Shown: positions 9,245 through 18,707, counted from the stretch's first letter. The stretch is 64,000 bases of DNA from Nitrospirales bacterium LBB_01 (GCA_004376055.2 CP049016.1:2666001-2730000), one strand, 5' to 3'. The notes: generated by a model from the letters alone, not told the origin. Program-made: numbers and translations.

Positions 9245-10389
9245 CACAGTTGAGGGCCTTTGGCAGGAGCAGGGGACACTGTTGGAGCCACTACCGGCAC
9301 ATCATTAATTTTTACAGTTAAGCCGTTTTTAAGCTTTATATGACCGTCTGTTACGACAGTCTCACCTGGCGCTATGCCTGTGGTAATAACTGTCTCATCC
9401 CTTTGCACTCTGTCAACAACCACAGTTCTTAGCTCTGCCGTCATATCGGGCTTAACGACAAAAGCGTAATTACCCTTTAGCCCTGCTTGTACGACAGATG
9501 AGGGAACCACAACAGCGTTGGATTGAATTGTTAGGTAAACGATAACATTAACAAACTGCCCGGGCCACAGAAAACTGTCCTTGTTCTCATACTCGGCCTT
9601 AAGCTCAATCATCCCAGAGCTTTGGTCAACCGCGTTGCTTATAAAGGTGAGCTTCCCTTCAAGCGGTGTGTTTTCATACTTTGGCGGATATGAGAGGACT
9701 TTGAGGCTGCCGACATCACTATAGCGTTTGATTTCGTTAAGATATTTTTCAGGCACTGAAAATCTGACCAATATAGGCTGTATTTGGTTAATTGTTACAA
9801 CTTTGGTTTTATTTTCCTCAACAATAGAGCCTTCTTTCAGTATAAGCCCTCCTGTTTTACCCTCTATCGGAGAACGTACGGAGCAGTAGCCAAGATTAAG
9901 CCTTGCTTGTTTAACCTGTGCCTCATCTGACTTAACCAATTCCTCCTGAGCCTTGAAGCTGCTTGTGTTTTTATCGTATTCGGAGCGTGAGACGGCGCCT
10001 TTTTCAAGCAGGAATGAATACCTTTGAGCCTCTTCTTTGGCATACGTTAGATTTGCTCTGTCTTTAGCGAGGACGGCCTCAGCCTGTGAGAGTTTTTCTT
10101 TATAAGGCTCAGGGTCAATAGTGATAAGCAAGTTGCCTTTTTTAACATATTGCCCTTCTTTGAAATGAATTTTCAGGATTTTACCGGGAACTTGCGGAAT
10201 TATGGATACGGAATTAAACGCTTCAACTGTGCCAAAAGCGGTAATCTCAACCGGCATAGATTTAGCAATTGCTTTTTGCACAGTTACAGGCACAGGAGGC
10301 GGCCCCTTAGGAGCCATTGCCGCCTTGTCACAGCTTGTAAGTGAGATAATTATTAGGACTAATAATCTAATATTTGCGTTTATTTTCAT
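9244..10389 (-). CDS. RND efflux membrane-fusion lipoprotein (AcrA/MdtA-like)
   Basis: Periplasmic adaptor linking the RND pump to an outer-membrane channel, 381 residues. The N terminus is a lipoprotein signal: hydrophobic core RLLVLIIISLT followed by the lipobox LTSC, so acylation at about Cys20 is expected. After it come the beta-barrel start (PVPVTVQKA), the lipoyl half-motifs (GKILKIHFKEGQYVKKGNLLITIDPEPYK and GKTGGLILKEGSIVEENK), a coiled-coil hairpin rich in Ala/Glu/Lys between them, and the C-terminal beta-barrel and membrane-proximal domains (VVVPSSVVQAG, GIAPGETVVTDG). It is the first gene of the pump operon, and no regulator is adjacent. Confidence 0.94.
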   Translation of the reverse strand: MKINANIRLLVLIIISLTSCDKAAMAPKGPPPVPVTVQKAIAKSMPVEITAFGTVEAFNSVSIIPQVPGKILKIHFKEGQYVKKGNLLITIDPEPYKEKLSQAEAVLAKDRANLTYAKEEAQRYSFLLEKGAVSRSEYDKNTSSFKAQEELVKSDEAQVKQARLNLGYCSVRSPIEGKTGGLILKEGSIVEENKTKVVTINQIQPILVRFSVPEKYLNEIKRYSDVGSLKVLSYPPKYENTPLEGKLTFISNAVDQSSGMIELKAEYENKDSFLWPGQFVNVIVYLTIQSNAVVVPSSVVQAGLKGNYAFVVKPDMTAELRTVVVDRVQRDETVITTGIAPGETVVTDGHIKLKNGLTVKINDVPVVAPTVSPAPAKGPQL

Positions 10390-10463
10390 TTTAATTGTTA
10401 AAACCTTTTACTAATTAGGATTATAACGTTAATGGTGTAATGGCTGTCAATAGATAATAAAAC

Positions 10464-12143
10464 TTACGGCCGTTCAACTTTAACAATCGTCCCGACACTG
10501 AGGTCAGTTATCACCATGTGTTTGTAAACATACGCTTTAACGGCGGTGGAAACTTGTGTGCACATAATGTTATAGGTGTATATTTCAAAAGGAAGCGGTC
10601 GTCCGCGCTCATCCTGGAATGTCTCATCGGTAGTTTTATTATACGGAGCCTCACATCGGCTGTTAGTTCTTACCGAATACGTATGAGCAAGTTTACGCTC
10701 ATACTGTTTAAGAGTAAAGCCGTAGTCCATGTAGTGGAAATCGCTGTAGAGGACGTTTTTACCAGCCAAAAACTTATATCTTGACACAAACTGTTTTTCA
10801 ATATTTCCGTACCTGTCATAAGAGAAAAAATCTGGAAGGAAATACACATTTTTCCCCTCGTTTAAGTAGCTCTCTATCTCTTTAGCAAATGCAAGAGCCT
10901 CGCTTTCTGACGGATCTATCGGATGCACCACACAGGTAAGCCCTTTAAAGTACCGAGCAAACACGCAGTCGTCAACACCGGAAACTACAGAGTTATTTTT
11001 ATCAATATTTAGGTTCTTATAAATGGAGGCGACCGTGTTATATCGGCTGTGGAGATCAAGAGCAGGATAGGTTGACCCAAAAAGCGCTGCCGCCGTTGTC
11101 CCAAAAACAACATACAAGACTCCCGAGTCAATTTTTTTATTGAACTTAAAACTCGTTAGAAAATTCCTGACTGTATAGAGCATAGGTGGGAGACAGAGAA
11201 ATGACGTCCACACATAGTGTCTGTATTTTACGACAGTTAGATTTGCTATGAAAATAGAAAGAGCAGCAAACTGGATGCAAAATAATATGTAAATTAACTT
11301 TTCCTTTTTGGTTTTAGCAAAAAAAGGCGCCATCAGCATAACAAACTGCAAGTAAAACAAAAGCGAACCGACTCCGTGTTTCCACGAGGTTAATCCAATA
11401 GGAAGCATATATGAAAACACCCCCATAAACTGCCCGTCATAAGGGGATGCCGTTTTATGGAAAAGGTCTATATAGTGGCGGCTGTCTATAGCAAATGACA
11501 CAATCAGAGAAAGTGACAGAGCTGTCAGGATGTTTTTAATGCCTGTTTTAATGTTTTCCTTACTCAGCAGTTTTTTGTATGATTGTTCAAACTCTGCACC
11601 CATTACGTATAAATATGAAAAATAAAAGGGGACAAATATAATTGGCATGTCTTTGGAAACCAGCGCTAAACCAAAACAAAGCCCAGAGAGAGGTCTTAAA
11701 AACGACGGTCTGTCTTTTGAAGCCATTAGAAATGCCGCAAAAAGAAACATAAACGCAGTGAAGTCTTCTTTTACGTGAGTTACTGTTATTATGCTTGCTG
11801 GAATAAAGAAAAAAAGAAGAGCTGCAAGGAATCCCTCATTAAAACCAAATATCCGCCGTATCCAAAAAAAGTAAAACAGTAAAGCCAAAAGAGCCGTAAT
11901 GGCAGTTGTAACAGGAAGCGTCTTTGCTCCAATAAACACAGACAGCGGTATTAAAATATATGAACTTAAACATCTTGCGCCAAAAAAACACTCAAATCGT
12001 GAAGTGTCCTTAAAGACGTCAACAGTTTTCATATAAAGAACCGAATCAAAATGGTATGGCTCTTTAAGTGTGTATTTATAAAGAACTATAGAAAAAATGA
12101 AAAACATAACCAGTAGAGCAATTTTTTTCAAATTATCTGTCAT
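10464..12143 (-). CDS. Polytopic membrane protein, GT-C glycosyltransferase-like
   Basis: The 559-residue product has about ten hydrophobic segments in the first two thirds and a soluble, probably periplasmic C-terminal third. The first TM is followed by the loop EPYHFDSVLY, placed like the acidic catalytic loop after TM1 of GT-C (ArnT/PMT-type) transferases that use lipid-linked sugars. A run such as KEDFTAFMFLFAAFLMAS and LCFGLALVSKDMP also resembles the PMT_2 region. The C-terminal part has Cys residues in RCEAPYN and YNIMCTQV. I call it GT-C-like from topology and the loop only, and the substrate is unknown. It is a single gene with no glycan operon around it. Confidence 0.55.
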   Translation of the reverse strand: MTDNLKKIALLVMFFIFSIVLYKYTLKEPYHFDSVLYMKTVDVFKDTSRFECFFGARCLSSYILIPLSVFIGAKTLPVTTAITALLALLFYFFWIRRIFGFNEGFLAALLFFFIPASIITVTHVKEDFTAFMFLFAAFLMASKDRPSFLRPLSGLCFGLALVSKDMPIIFVPFYFSYLYVMGAEFEQSYKKLLSKENIKTGIKNILTALSLSLIVSFAIDSRHYIDLFHKTASPYDGQFMGVFSYMLPIGLTSWKHGVGSLLFYLQFVMLMAPFFAKTKKEKLIYILFCIQFAALSIFIANLTVVKYRHYVWTSFLCLPPMLYTVRNFLTSFKFNKKIDSGVLYVVFGTTAAALFGSTYPALDLHSRYNTVASIYKNLNIDKNNSVVSGVDDCVFARYFKGLTCVVHPIDPSESEALAFAKEIESYLNEGKNVYFLPDFFSYDRYGNIEKQFVSRYKFLAGKNVLYSDFHYMDYGFTLKQYERKLAHTYSVRTNSRCEAPYNKTTDETFQDERGRPLPFEIYTYNIMCTQVSTAVKAYVYKHMVITDLSVGTIVKVERP

Positions 12144-12295
12144 TAATTATTCATCCGCAATTATCGCTTAATGTATCCACGATAGGATAACACAAATTAT
12201 TAAAACAATGACAAAAATCTCACCATCTGCTATAATGGCAAAGCCGTACTTTATGGCCTACATAATGCTTTTTCTATATCAGCAAAAGGTGGACA

Positions 12296-13165
12296 ATGCC
12301 GGGATACAGGACAATAGTCAGAGACCATGTAATTCTTATGAAGCCCGGCATAGTTGTGCTTGTTTTAGTCACAGCACTAAACGGGATGTATATGGCACAG
12401 AGGGGGTTCCCTACTTTTCTGCTGATACTGCCCACTATGCTTGGAATAGGGCTTTCGGCTGCCGGTTCTGCGGTTTTAAATAACTTCTTCGATAAAGACA
12501 TAGACTCTCTAATGCCGCGTACGATGGTTAGAGCAATCCCTCAAGGACGGATTTATCCTACATCGGCGCTTATATTTGGTCTTTCGCTTATAACGGCTGC
12601 TATAGCGATTTTTTTGCTTTATGTGAATACTCTTTCTGCGGTGCTCACGTTTATAAGCGCATTTATATACGTTATCCCTTACACGGTGTTAATGAAACGT
12701 CGTACTCACCTTGTCACTCATGTAGGGAGCATCACAGGAGCGCTGCCCCCTGTTATTGGCTACACCGCCGTTAAAGGACACGTGGATGTTGAGGCATTTG
12801 TGCTGTTTGCCATTATGTTTATTTGGCAGCATCCCCATTTTTGGGCATATGCCCTTAAGTACAAAGAGGATTACTCACGCGCTGGGATTCCTATTTTGCC
12901 AATATCAAAGGGTATTATGAAAACCAAAACATCCACCCTTATTTATACCATCATACTGCTGCCCTTTAGTGTGATGCCGTATTTTTTGGCAATGGCCGGC
13001 ATCTTCTATCTCATCACAAGCATCGTGCTTGGAGTTATATATATAGCGTTTGCTGTTAAATTTTACTTATCAGAAAAAGAAAGCGATAGAGCACTGTTTG
13101 TTTACTCGCTTATTTATATAACAATAATATTCATAGTGCTTGTTATGGATATGATTAAGTTATAA
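12296..13165 (+). CDS. ctaB: Heme o synthase (protoheme IX farnesyltransferase)
   Basis: Integral-membrane UbiA-family prenyltransferase that adds a farnesyl group to heme b to give heme o, the precursor of heme a or the cofactor of heme-copper oxidases. The 289-residue protein has about nine TM segments. The first Asp-rich motif is NNFFDKDIDSLMPRTMVRAIP and the second substrate motif is YKEDYSRAGIPILPISKG; both match CtaB/CyoE. The start ATG is preceded by AAGGTGG. No oxidase or heme a synthase gene lies in the window, so the acceptor oxidase is elsewhere. Its presence suggests some capacity for oxygen respiration or detoxification (inference). Confidence 0.95.
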   Translation: MPGYRTIVRDHVILMKPGIVVLVLVTALNGMYMAQRGFPTFLLILPTMLGIGLSAAGSAVLNNFFDKDIDSLMPRTMVRAIPQGRIYPTSALIFGLSLITAAIAIFLLYVNTLSAVLTFISAFIYVIPYTVLMKRRTHLVTHVGSITGALPPVIGYTAVKGHVDVEAFVLFAIMFIWQHPHFWAYALKYKEDYSRAGIPILPISKGIMKTKTSTLIYTIILLPFSVMPYFLAMAGIFYLITSIVLGVIYIAFAVKFYLSEKESDRALFVYSLIYITIIFIVLVMDMIKL

Positions 13166-13189
13166 AGAATTGTGCTCAAAAATATAAAT

Positions 13190-13313
13190 AACTGGATTCC
13201 TGCTTTCGCAGGAATGACAGAGAAAGATTAAGCCCATTTGTCATTCCCGCCTACGAGCGGGAATCCAGTCCTTTTCCTCACCATTATATTACTTTTGAGA
13301 AACTGCTTGGTAT
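13190..13313. repeat. Dispersed GGATTCC/GGAATGAC repeat element
   Basis: Carries two inverted hairpins, GGATTCCTGCTTTCGCAGGAATGAC and GTCATTCCCGCC..GAGCGGGAATCC, facing each other, then CATTATATTACTTTT and a right end TGCTTGGTAT. The right end matches, inverted, the left end of the copy at 22056. No protein is encoded. Confidence 0.75.
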
Positions 13314-13321
13314 AAGTAGGT

Positions 13322-14620
13322 TTATATGTGTCTCCAGCTTTCAGCTATTATCTTATAGTCGCCGGGGCAGCCCTGCAACACCAACGTTTTAATACCCGTG
13401 TCTGAAACCGTGTCAGAGGCATACTCCTGTATGAAAGTCACTTCTATACGCCTTCCAGAAAGAATTTTGAACCTTACATCCTTTACGTGTACCTTTAAAC
13501 TTCTTGAAGCCTTAAACAAGCTCTTCTTGTGAGCTTTCCACTGTTTTATATTCATACCGTCCGATGAAAAGACTGATGAGTAATGGCTTATATACTTTTC
13601 TATATCTTTTGCAGCCCATGCCGCTCTCCATTTGGATACAATATGGGATACATGTTTTGAAACAATCGTATCAACATCCATTTTATTGAATTCCTCAGCT
13701 ACCACCTTATACTCATCACCGCGCTCACCTCCGCCTGTCAGATACAGAAGCTTTGTGCCGTATGAAAGCACATTATCTGCACAATAGAGCTGATTAAACT
13801 TATACATTATAGCGCTTGAATTCTCTGTAAAAATGTTTAAATCGGAGGTTACCACTTTCCTGTTAGGGTATATCTTCATAAGCTTCTTTTTTTCAGCTAA
13901 ATACTGTTGGGCAGTGCCGCCGCTTGCTTCTCCTTTAAACTTTGTATCAAAAAAGCTCGCAAACCCCTCATAGTCGCCCTTTTCCCAACTGGTTATAAAC
14001 TTTTTGAATATATCCATGTATTTCTTTTTCTTTTTCATGTACTCATCTTTATTAAGGAAATGAAGATGTTCGGAGATAATTACCGGAGTGCCCAGCAGCA
14101 GAAAGGTTTTCAACTGCTCGAAATCCTTGTTTTGAAGTGCTACACAGCCTTTAGTCTTGTTGTCATTTCTCTCCTCACCCATGCCGTGTATCCAGATGCC
14201 ATGCCCTGTGCGTCCCATGTTTCTATCGACTATGTTGGGATAGTTCAGCGTTAACGCTCCGTCACCAAACACTTTGCGATCCAGCTTATCAGGCGGAATA
14301 TACTTTGTTATGAAATAGAACCCCTCAGGGGTTTTCAAATCCCCCTCTCTTACCTTTGAGCCATTGTTTTCACCTGTTATTACCTTGTAGTCTTGTACAA
14401 TGTACGGAACTGTATCTTTAACTGTTACCGAATAAAGAGTGCCTGTGTCTTTATCCACAAGTATCACGTTAAAATTATTATTGTTATCGGTAAAAACATT
14501 TCCTGACAGGGAGTCTATATGCGATTTCTGCTTAGCCGTCTCGGCATATAAATTACCGCAAAGAAACGCTGCCGCCACTGCAACATAGAACAATGAATAC
14601 TTTATTTTTCGGAGTGTCAA
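13322..14620 (-). CDS. L,D-transpeptidase (YkuD) with C-terminal NTF2-like repeats
   Basis: Exported enzyme that probably forms or exchanges 3-3 peptidoglycan cross-links or attaches proteins to peptidoglycan. Residues 1-26 are a signal peptide (LFYVAVAAAFLCGNLYA). The YkuD catalytic block is HGIWIHGMGEERNDNKTKGCVAL, with the catalytic Cys in TKGCVAL and His in IHG. After about residue 195 come two related segments (FKKFITSWEKGDYEGFASFF and IVSKWRAAWAAKDIEKYISHY) that look like NTF2-like domains in tandem. This architecture is known in some Gram-negative L,D-transpeptidases. It overlaps the end of cbiB by 4 bases, so it is translated from the same mRNA although the functions are unrelated. 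Confidence 0.88.
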   Translation of the reverse strand: MTLRKIKYSLFYVAVAAAFLCGNLYAETAKQKSHIDSLSGNVFTDNNNNFNVILVDKDTGTLYSVTVKDTVPYIVQDYKVITGENNGSKVREGDLKTPEGFYFITKYIPPDKLDRKVFGDGALTLNYPNIVDRNMGRTGHGIWIHGMGEERNDNKTKGCVALQNKDFEQLKTFLLLGTPVIISEHLHFLNKDEYMKKKKKYMDIFKKFITSWEKGDYEGFASFFDTKFKGEASGGTAQQYLAEKKKLMKIYPNRKVVTSDLNIFTENSSAIMYKFNQLYCADNVLSYGTKLLYLTGGGERGDEYKVVAEEFNKMDVDTIVSKHVSHIVSKWRAAWAAKDIEKYISHYSSVFSSDGMNIKQWKAHKKSLFKASRSLKVHVKDVRFKILSGRRIEVTFIQEYASDTVSDTGIKTLVLQGCPGDYKIIAESWRHI

Positions 14621-15705
14621 AATAAAAATCCCCTTACATAAATTGATAATGTTACCAACGTGACAAAACCGATTATTGCCGCAAAAAAAGAAACACTTAT
14701 TGCATCGTCTATTTTTGTCAAATCAGCCGTCTTCTTAGCATTTCCAATGACAGGTTTCTCAACCATCATGCCTCCGTAGGTGGAGGTACCCCCAAGGGCA
14801 ATTGAAAGCGCACCTGCTATCGCAGCCTCCGGCCTCCCAGCATTTGGGCTTGTGTGCTTATCTCCGTCTCTTAGCAATATCATCATACTCTTACGAACTG
14901 ACAGCCGCCGCAGTTTAGCCGCCCGGCTCTCTGTATCCCCATCAATTATACAAATTAGCGGATACAGTACCATAATTAAGAACTTTAATGCAACAGTGCC
15001 AAAAATTATAAAAAAGGCAGTCAATCGGGCAGGAATATAATTTGCCGCATCATCCAGTTTTGCCCCAAATTTTCCAAAATGTTGATACCTGTCATTTTTA
15101 TATCCAACCATAGAGTCAATTGTGTTTATCGCCTTATAGGCAAACGCTAAAGGCAGTCCGCCGATTGCAAAATAAAACATCGGGGCAATCACACCGTCAG
15201 AGAGATTTTCCGAAAGGCTTTCTATTGCAGCTCTCACTATCCCCTCAGACTCTAGCCGTTCAGTATCGCGCCCCACTATTAAGCTCAAGGCCTTTCGCGC
15301 TCCCACTGTATCTTCTGCCTTTAACTGCTGCAATATCAGGCATACAGAATCTCTAAGCCCTTTGTATGCCAATGAAAATGAACCGATAACTCCGATAACT
15401 ATATCTGAAAGTGCAAATCTGCCGCCGGCTATAAAGATATTACCCAAAAAAATATTCATGTAGTAGGAGATTAAATAAAAAATCCCGAAAGTTATTAAAA
15501 CAACAAATATAACCATAACTGCTCCATAAAAAAACTCAGCGTGATTTGATTTTGTGAATTTACGGAGAGTTTTCTCTGAGCGGTCAATTAGAAAACCTAT
15601 CGCTCGTATCGGATGCGGAATCCAGCGCGGGTCGCCAATCAGCAAATCAACGACAACTGCTGTCAGAAGTTGAAGCGGTATGCCTGTAAGATGTGTTAAG
15701 TTCAT
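14617..15705 (-). CDS. cbiB: Adenosylcobinamide-phosphate synthase CbiB/CobD
   Basis: Inner-membrane enzyme that joins adenosylcobyric acid to an aminopropanol (phosphate) arm late in cobamide synthesis. Diagnostic blocks are LIGDPRWIPHPIRAIG near the N terminus, ESLSENLSDGVIAPMFYFAIGGLP in the middle, NTIDSMVGYKNDRYQHFGKFGAKLDDAANYIPAR, and RDGDKHTSPNAGRPEAAIAGAL with LGGTSTYGG near the C terminus. The 362-residue length is slightly above the usual 320. It overlaps the L,D-transpeptidase gene by 4 bases. Together with cbiL at 2.0 kb and the BzaF-like gene at 57.2 kb it supports de novo cobamide synthesis. Confidence 0.96.
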   Translation of the reverse strand: MNLTHLTGIPLQLLTAVVVDLLIGDPRWIPHPIRAIGFLIDRSEKTLRKFTKSNHAEFFYGAVMVIFVVLITFGIFYLISYYMNIFLGNIFIAGGRFALSDIVIGVIGSFSLAYKGLRDSVCLILQQLKAEDTVGARKALSLIVGRDTERLESEGIVRAAIESLSENLSDGVIAPMFYFAIGGLPLAFAYKAINTIDSMVGYKNDRYQHFGKFGAKLDDAANYIPARLTAFFIIFGTVALKFLIMVLYPLICIIDGDTESRAAKLRRLSVRKSMMILLRDGDKHTSPNAGRPEAAIAGALSIALGGTSTYGGMMVEKPVIGNAKKTADLTKIDDAISVSFFAAIIGFVTLVTLSIYVRGFLF

Positions 15706-15734
15706 AAAGGGTTAACTTCTCCAGCTAAAAAACT

Positions 15735-15880
15735 CTCAGGGAGTATCTGTTATTTTATTTGTCATTCCCGACCCCGATCGGGAATCCAGTCTTTTTATAC
15801 TTTTTAAGGTACATGGATTCCTGCCTTCGCAGGAATGACACTCCCCTAAAGTGGATTCCCCTGTAAAGGATGAGATTGCG
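15735..15880. repeat. Dispersed GGAATGAC repeat, in a 393-base gap without genes
   Basis: The gap 15706-16098 holds GTCATTCCCGACCCCGATCGGGAATCCAGTC, then GGATTCCTGCCTTCGCAGGAATGAC, the CTCCCCTAAAGTGGATTCCCC block shared with 9162 and 22155, and fragments resembling the gagattgc..gcaatgac repeat (15870-15900, and inverted near 15985-16015). I see no credible gene. Short open frames here consist of repeat sequence. Confidence 0.7.
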
Positions 15881-16098
15881 ACGCTACGCTTGTAATGACG
15901 GCAGTGCGTTGTTATCAATGACAGCACTATTTTGTTGTCTGATGACAGACCTGGCTTGTTATCACTGTGTTTTTTCATTCGTCATTATGAGGAGCGAGAG
16001 CGACGTAATAATCTCCTCTTTTGAGAAATGCTCTCCTTTAACAAAAAAAAGGGAGGAGGCATGTTTCCCCCGCCCCCTCCCAAAGAGTGTACCAAAAT

Positions 16099-17199
16099 TT
16101 ACCTCAACAGTGCAAGCACGTTCTGCGGGGCCGAATTGGCCTGCGACAGAACAGATATGCCGGCCTGTTGCAAAATCATGGACTTCGTAAGGTTAGCCGT
16201 TTCAGAAGCAAAATCGGCATCCATTATTCTTGACCTTGAAGCTTGTGTTGTCTGTATTACGTTGCTTATGTTGTTAATGGCAGCTTCAAATTGATTTGAC
16301 TTAGCTCCCATGTCTGCCTTTGCAGAACTTACAGTGTTCAGAGCCTCATCAATAACGGCGATAGCGTTTGAAGCGTTATTTACAAGACTGGTGACGCCGC
16401 TACTAAGATCGGTTTGATTTATCATAAACGCTGCAAATCCACTGTACTGGATATGACCAGTTGCCATTACAGCAAACGGTGAAGTTGCTGTTGTAGGTTG
16501 AGTGTAAGTCCAGTTTGGCGGCGCTCCTATCCCATCTTGATAAGTGGCAGGTGGAGCTGCTGCATAGGTAAAATTACCTGTGCTGAATGTCTGAGTGGAT
16601 GGGTTAGTTGAACTAATGGTGTGAATGTCTTTTAAAAACATCTTTACACCATCTTTGAGGCCATCGGGGCTGTTCATAAATGTTTTGCCGCCTAAGGCGT
16701 CTGTGTTCAGTGAGGTAACAGTTACCCTTACCATTGCATCGCTTGCTGCATAGCTTGTGCCGATACTTTTGTCAAAACCACCGGCAAGCAGTCGTGTCCC
16801 GTTAAACTTGGTTTGCTCAGAAATTCGCCCTATTTCCTCTACGAGTGAGTTCACCTCTTTTTGCATGTAAGCAACATCGGTTACACCATACTGACCGCTC
16901 ATTGCCTGCACGCCAAGCTCACGGATTCTCTGAAGGTTATTGGTTATCTCATTCATTGCACCCTCAGCCGTTTGAACCATCGAAAGACCGTCGTTTGCGT
17001 TTCTTACACCAACTGTCAAACCTCTTGTTTGAGAATCCATTGATGTTGCAATTGCAAGTCCTGCTGCGTCGTCTGCTGCCGAGTTTACACGCAAGCCCGA
17101 CGATAATCTTTGCATAGCTGACGATAGCGGATTTTGGGTTTTCCTTAAGTTGTTTTGTGCATTAATAGACATTATATTTGTGTTTATTACAAATGCCAT
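16099..17199 (-). CDS. fliC: Flagellin, copy 1
   Basis: Filament subunit of the flagellum, exported by the flagellar type III system. The N-terminal D0/D1 region (INTNIMSINAQNNLRKT, MQRLSSGLRVNSAADDAAGLAIA, NDGLSMVQTAEGAMNEI) and C-terminal D1/D0 region (SRIMDADFASETANLTKSMILQQAGISVLSQAN) are canonical. The middle is short and variable with Pro/Thr-rich repeats, giving 366 residues. It is about 95% identical to the neighbouring copy (about 19 differences counted by eye, clustered at residues 23-27, 213-240 and 270-275). A GGA-loop hairpin and AGGAGG lie in its leader, suggesting CsrA-type control. It is the second of the tandem pair in transcription order. Confidence 0.98.
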   Translation of the reverse strand: MAFVINTNIMSINAQNNLRKTQNPLSSAMQRLSSGLRVNSAADDAAGLAIATSMDSQTRGLTVGVRNANDGLSMVQTAEGAMNEITNNLQRIRELGVQAMSGQYGVTDVAYMQKEVNSLVEEIGRISEQTKFNGTRLLAGGFDKSIGTSYAASDAMVRVTVTSLNTDALGGKTFMNSPDGLKDGVKMFLKDIHTISSTNPSTQTFSTGNFTYAAAPPATYQDGIGAPPNWTYTQPTTATSPFAVMATGHIQYSGFAAFMINQTDLSSGVTSLVNNASNAIAVIDEALNTVSSAKADMGAKSNQFEAAINNISNVIQTTQASRSRIMDADFASETANLTKSMILQQAGISVLSQANSAPQNVLALLR

Positions 17200-17226
17200 G
17201 ATAAACCTCCTTGTGTCATTTTCCTC

Positions 17227-17243
17227 AATAGCGTCCAGCTATT
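17227..17243 (-). promoter_or_regulatory. Leader hairpin with GGA loop, flagellin 1
   Basis: Transcript reads AATAGC-TGGAC-GCTATT: a 6-bp stem whose 5-base loop exposes GGA, about 27 bases before the start codon and upstream of AGGAGG. GGA in a hairpin loop plus the ribosome site is the known recognition pattern of CsrA/RsmA repressors. The compensating A/G change relative to the other two hairpins keeps GGA. A separate perfect inverted repeat, GCGTACC-TCGTAA-GGTACGC (17261-17280), lies further upstream with no T-run. Confidence 0.55.
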
Positions 17244-17386
17244 ATTTTAGTTCTGTATAAGCGTACCTCGTAAGGTACGCTGCCAAGAGCCCTATTCTAC
17301 ACTTCAGTCACCTCCTGATATTTCAGTATCTCAAACTATTGGGTATTCTAACCCACTTTTGTAAACCTCCTTATTACCTTATTTTC

Positions 17387-18487
17387 TTATTTCAATAGTG
17401 CAAGCACATTCTGCGGTGACGAATTGGCCTGCGACAGAACCGATATGCCAGCCTGTTGTAAAATCATAGACTTGGTAAGGTTTGCCGTCTCGGTAGCAAA
17501 GTCGGCATCCATTATTCTTGACCTTGAAGCTTGTGTTGTCTGTATTACGTTACTAATGTTATTAATAGCAGCTTCAAACTGATTTGACTTAGCTCCCATG
17601 TCAGCCTTTGCAGAATTTACAGTGTTCAGAGCCTCATCAATAACGGCGATAGCGTTTGAAGCGTTATTTACAAGACTGGTGACGCCGGTATTAATATCGG
17701 TTTGATTTATCATAAACGCTGCAAATCCACTGTACTGGATATGACCAGTCGCCATTACAGCAAACGGTGATGTTGCTGTTGTAGGGTGATTGTAAGTCCA
17801 GTTTGGCGGCGCTCCTTTACCATCCAGATAAGTACCGGCAGGCGCTGCTGCATAGGTAAAATTACCTGTGCTGAATGTCTGAGTGGATGGGTTAGTTGAA
17901 CTAATGGTGTGAATGTCTTTTAAAAACATTTTAACACCATCTTTGAGACCGTCAGGGCTATTCATAAATGTTTTGCCGCCTAAGGTGTCTGTGTTCAGTG
18001 AGGTAACAGTTACCCTTACCATTGCATCGCTTGCTGCATAGCTTGTGCCGATACTTTTGTCAAAACCACCGGCAAGCAGCCGCACTCCGTTAAATTTGGT
18101 TTGCTCAGAAATTCGCCCTATTTCCTCTACGAGTGAGTTCACCTCTTTTTGCATGTAAGCAACATCGGTTACACCATACTGACCACTCATTGCCTGCACG
18201 CCAAGCTCACGGACTCTCTGAAGGTTATTGGTTATCTCATTCATTGCGCCCTCAGCCGTTTGAACCATAGAGAGACCGTCGTTTGCGTTTCTTACGCCAA
18301 CTGTCAAACCTCTTGTTTGAGAATCCATTGATGTTGCAATTGCAAGTCCTGCTGCGTCGTCTGCTGCCGAGTTTACCCTCAAGCCTGACGATAATCTTTG
18401 CATAGCAGTCGCTAAAGGGCTCTGGGTTTTCCTTAGATTGTTTTGTGCATTGATAGACATTATGTTTGTGTTTATTACAAAAGCCAT
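17387..18487 (-). CDS. fliC: Flagellin, copy 2
   Basis: Tandem paralogue of the preceding entry, same length (366 residues) and same D0/D1 blocks. The differences from copy 1 are mostly conservative and lie in the surface-exposed middle (AAAPAGTYLDGKG versus AAAPPATYQDGIG; NQTDINTG versus NQTDLSSG). It ends in ALLK rather than ALLR. The two genes are 187 bases apart and each has its own ribosome site and GGA-loop hairpin, so they can be expressed separately. Near identity suggests recent duplication or gene conversion. No flagellin chaperone, FlaG or FliD gene lies next to them. Confidence 0.98.
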   Translation of the reverse strand: MAFVINTNIMSINAQNNLRKTQSPLATAMQRLSSGLRVNSAADDAAGLAIATSMDSQTRGLTVGVRNANDGLSMVQTAEGAMNEITNNLQRVRELGVQAMSGQYGVTDVAYMQKEVNSLVEEIGRISEQTKFNGVRLLAGGFDKSIGTSYAASDAMVRVTVTSLNTDTLGGKTFMNSPDGLKDGVKMFLKDIHTISSTNPSTQTFSTGNFTYAAAPAGTYLDGKGAPPNWTYNHPTTATSPFAVMATGHIQYSGFAAFMINQTDINTGVTSLVNNASNAIAVIDEALNTVNSAKADMGAKSNQFEAAINNISNVIQTTQASRSRIMDADFATETANLTKSMILQQAGISVLSQANSSPQNVLALLK

Positions 18488-18515
18488 GGTAAACCTCCGT
18501 GTATCTCAATTTAGT

Positions 18516-18536
18516 CTAATAGCATCCGGCTATTAG
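18516..18536 (-). promoter_or_regulatory. Leader hairpin with GGA loop, flagellin 2
   Basis: Transcript reads CTAATAGC-CGGAT-GCTATTAG: an 8-bp perfect stem with GGA in the loop, about 28 bases upstream of the flagellin 2 start; the ribosome site (GGAGGT) supplies a second GGA. Same layout as the leaders at 17227 and 18708. A CsrA-like site is the best reading; known hag/flagellin leaders in other bacteria are controlled this way. Confidence 0.6.
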
Positions 18537-18621
18537 TTTACATAAACTAATTTTAACCACTACTGTCACGCCGCTGTCGCTTAATTCATTAATCATTAAT
18601 AAATTAAGACAACACTATGAG

Positions 18622-18678
18622 CTAAGTATCGTTAATGGTTTGGGGTAAGGGAGTTATTCTTGCAGTGAGTTTTGTCAT
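18622..18678 (-). CDS. Orphan 18-codon ORF behind a flagellin-type leader
   Basis: The peptide is MTKLTARITPLPQTINDT. It starts at an ATG with a very strong ribosome site (AAGGAGG, 5 bases before the ATG) and sits behind a GGA-loop hairpin with the same spacing as the two flagellin leaders. The peptide itself is not flagellin-like. It may be a small regulated peptide, a leader ORF translated ahead of flagellin 2, or the remnant of a third flagellin gene whose body was lost. I cannot decide between these. The gap 18488-18904 otherwise contains only the leaders and the upstream regions of flagellin 2 and fumC. Confidence 0.35.
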   Translation of the reverse strand: MTKLTARITPLPQTINDT

Positions 18679-18707
18679 GTCAACCTCCTTGTAATGTTAC
18701 AGTCTCT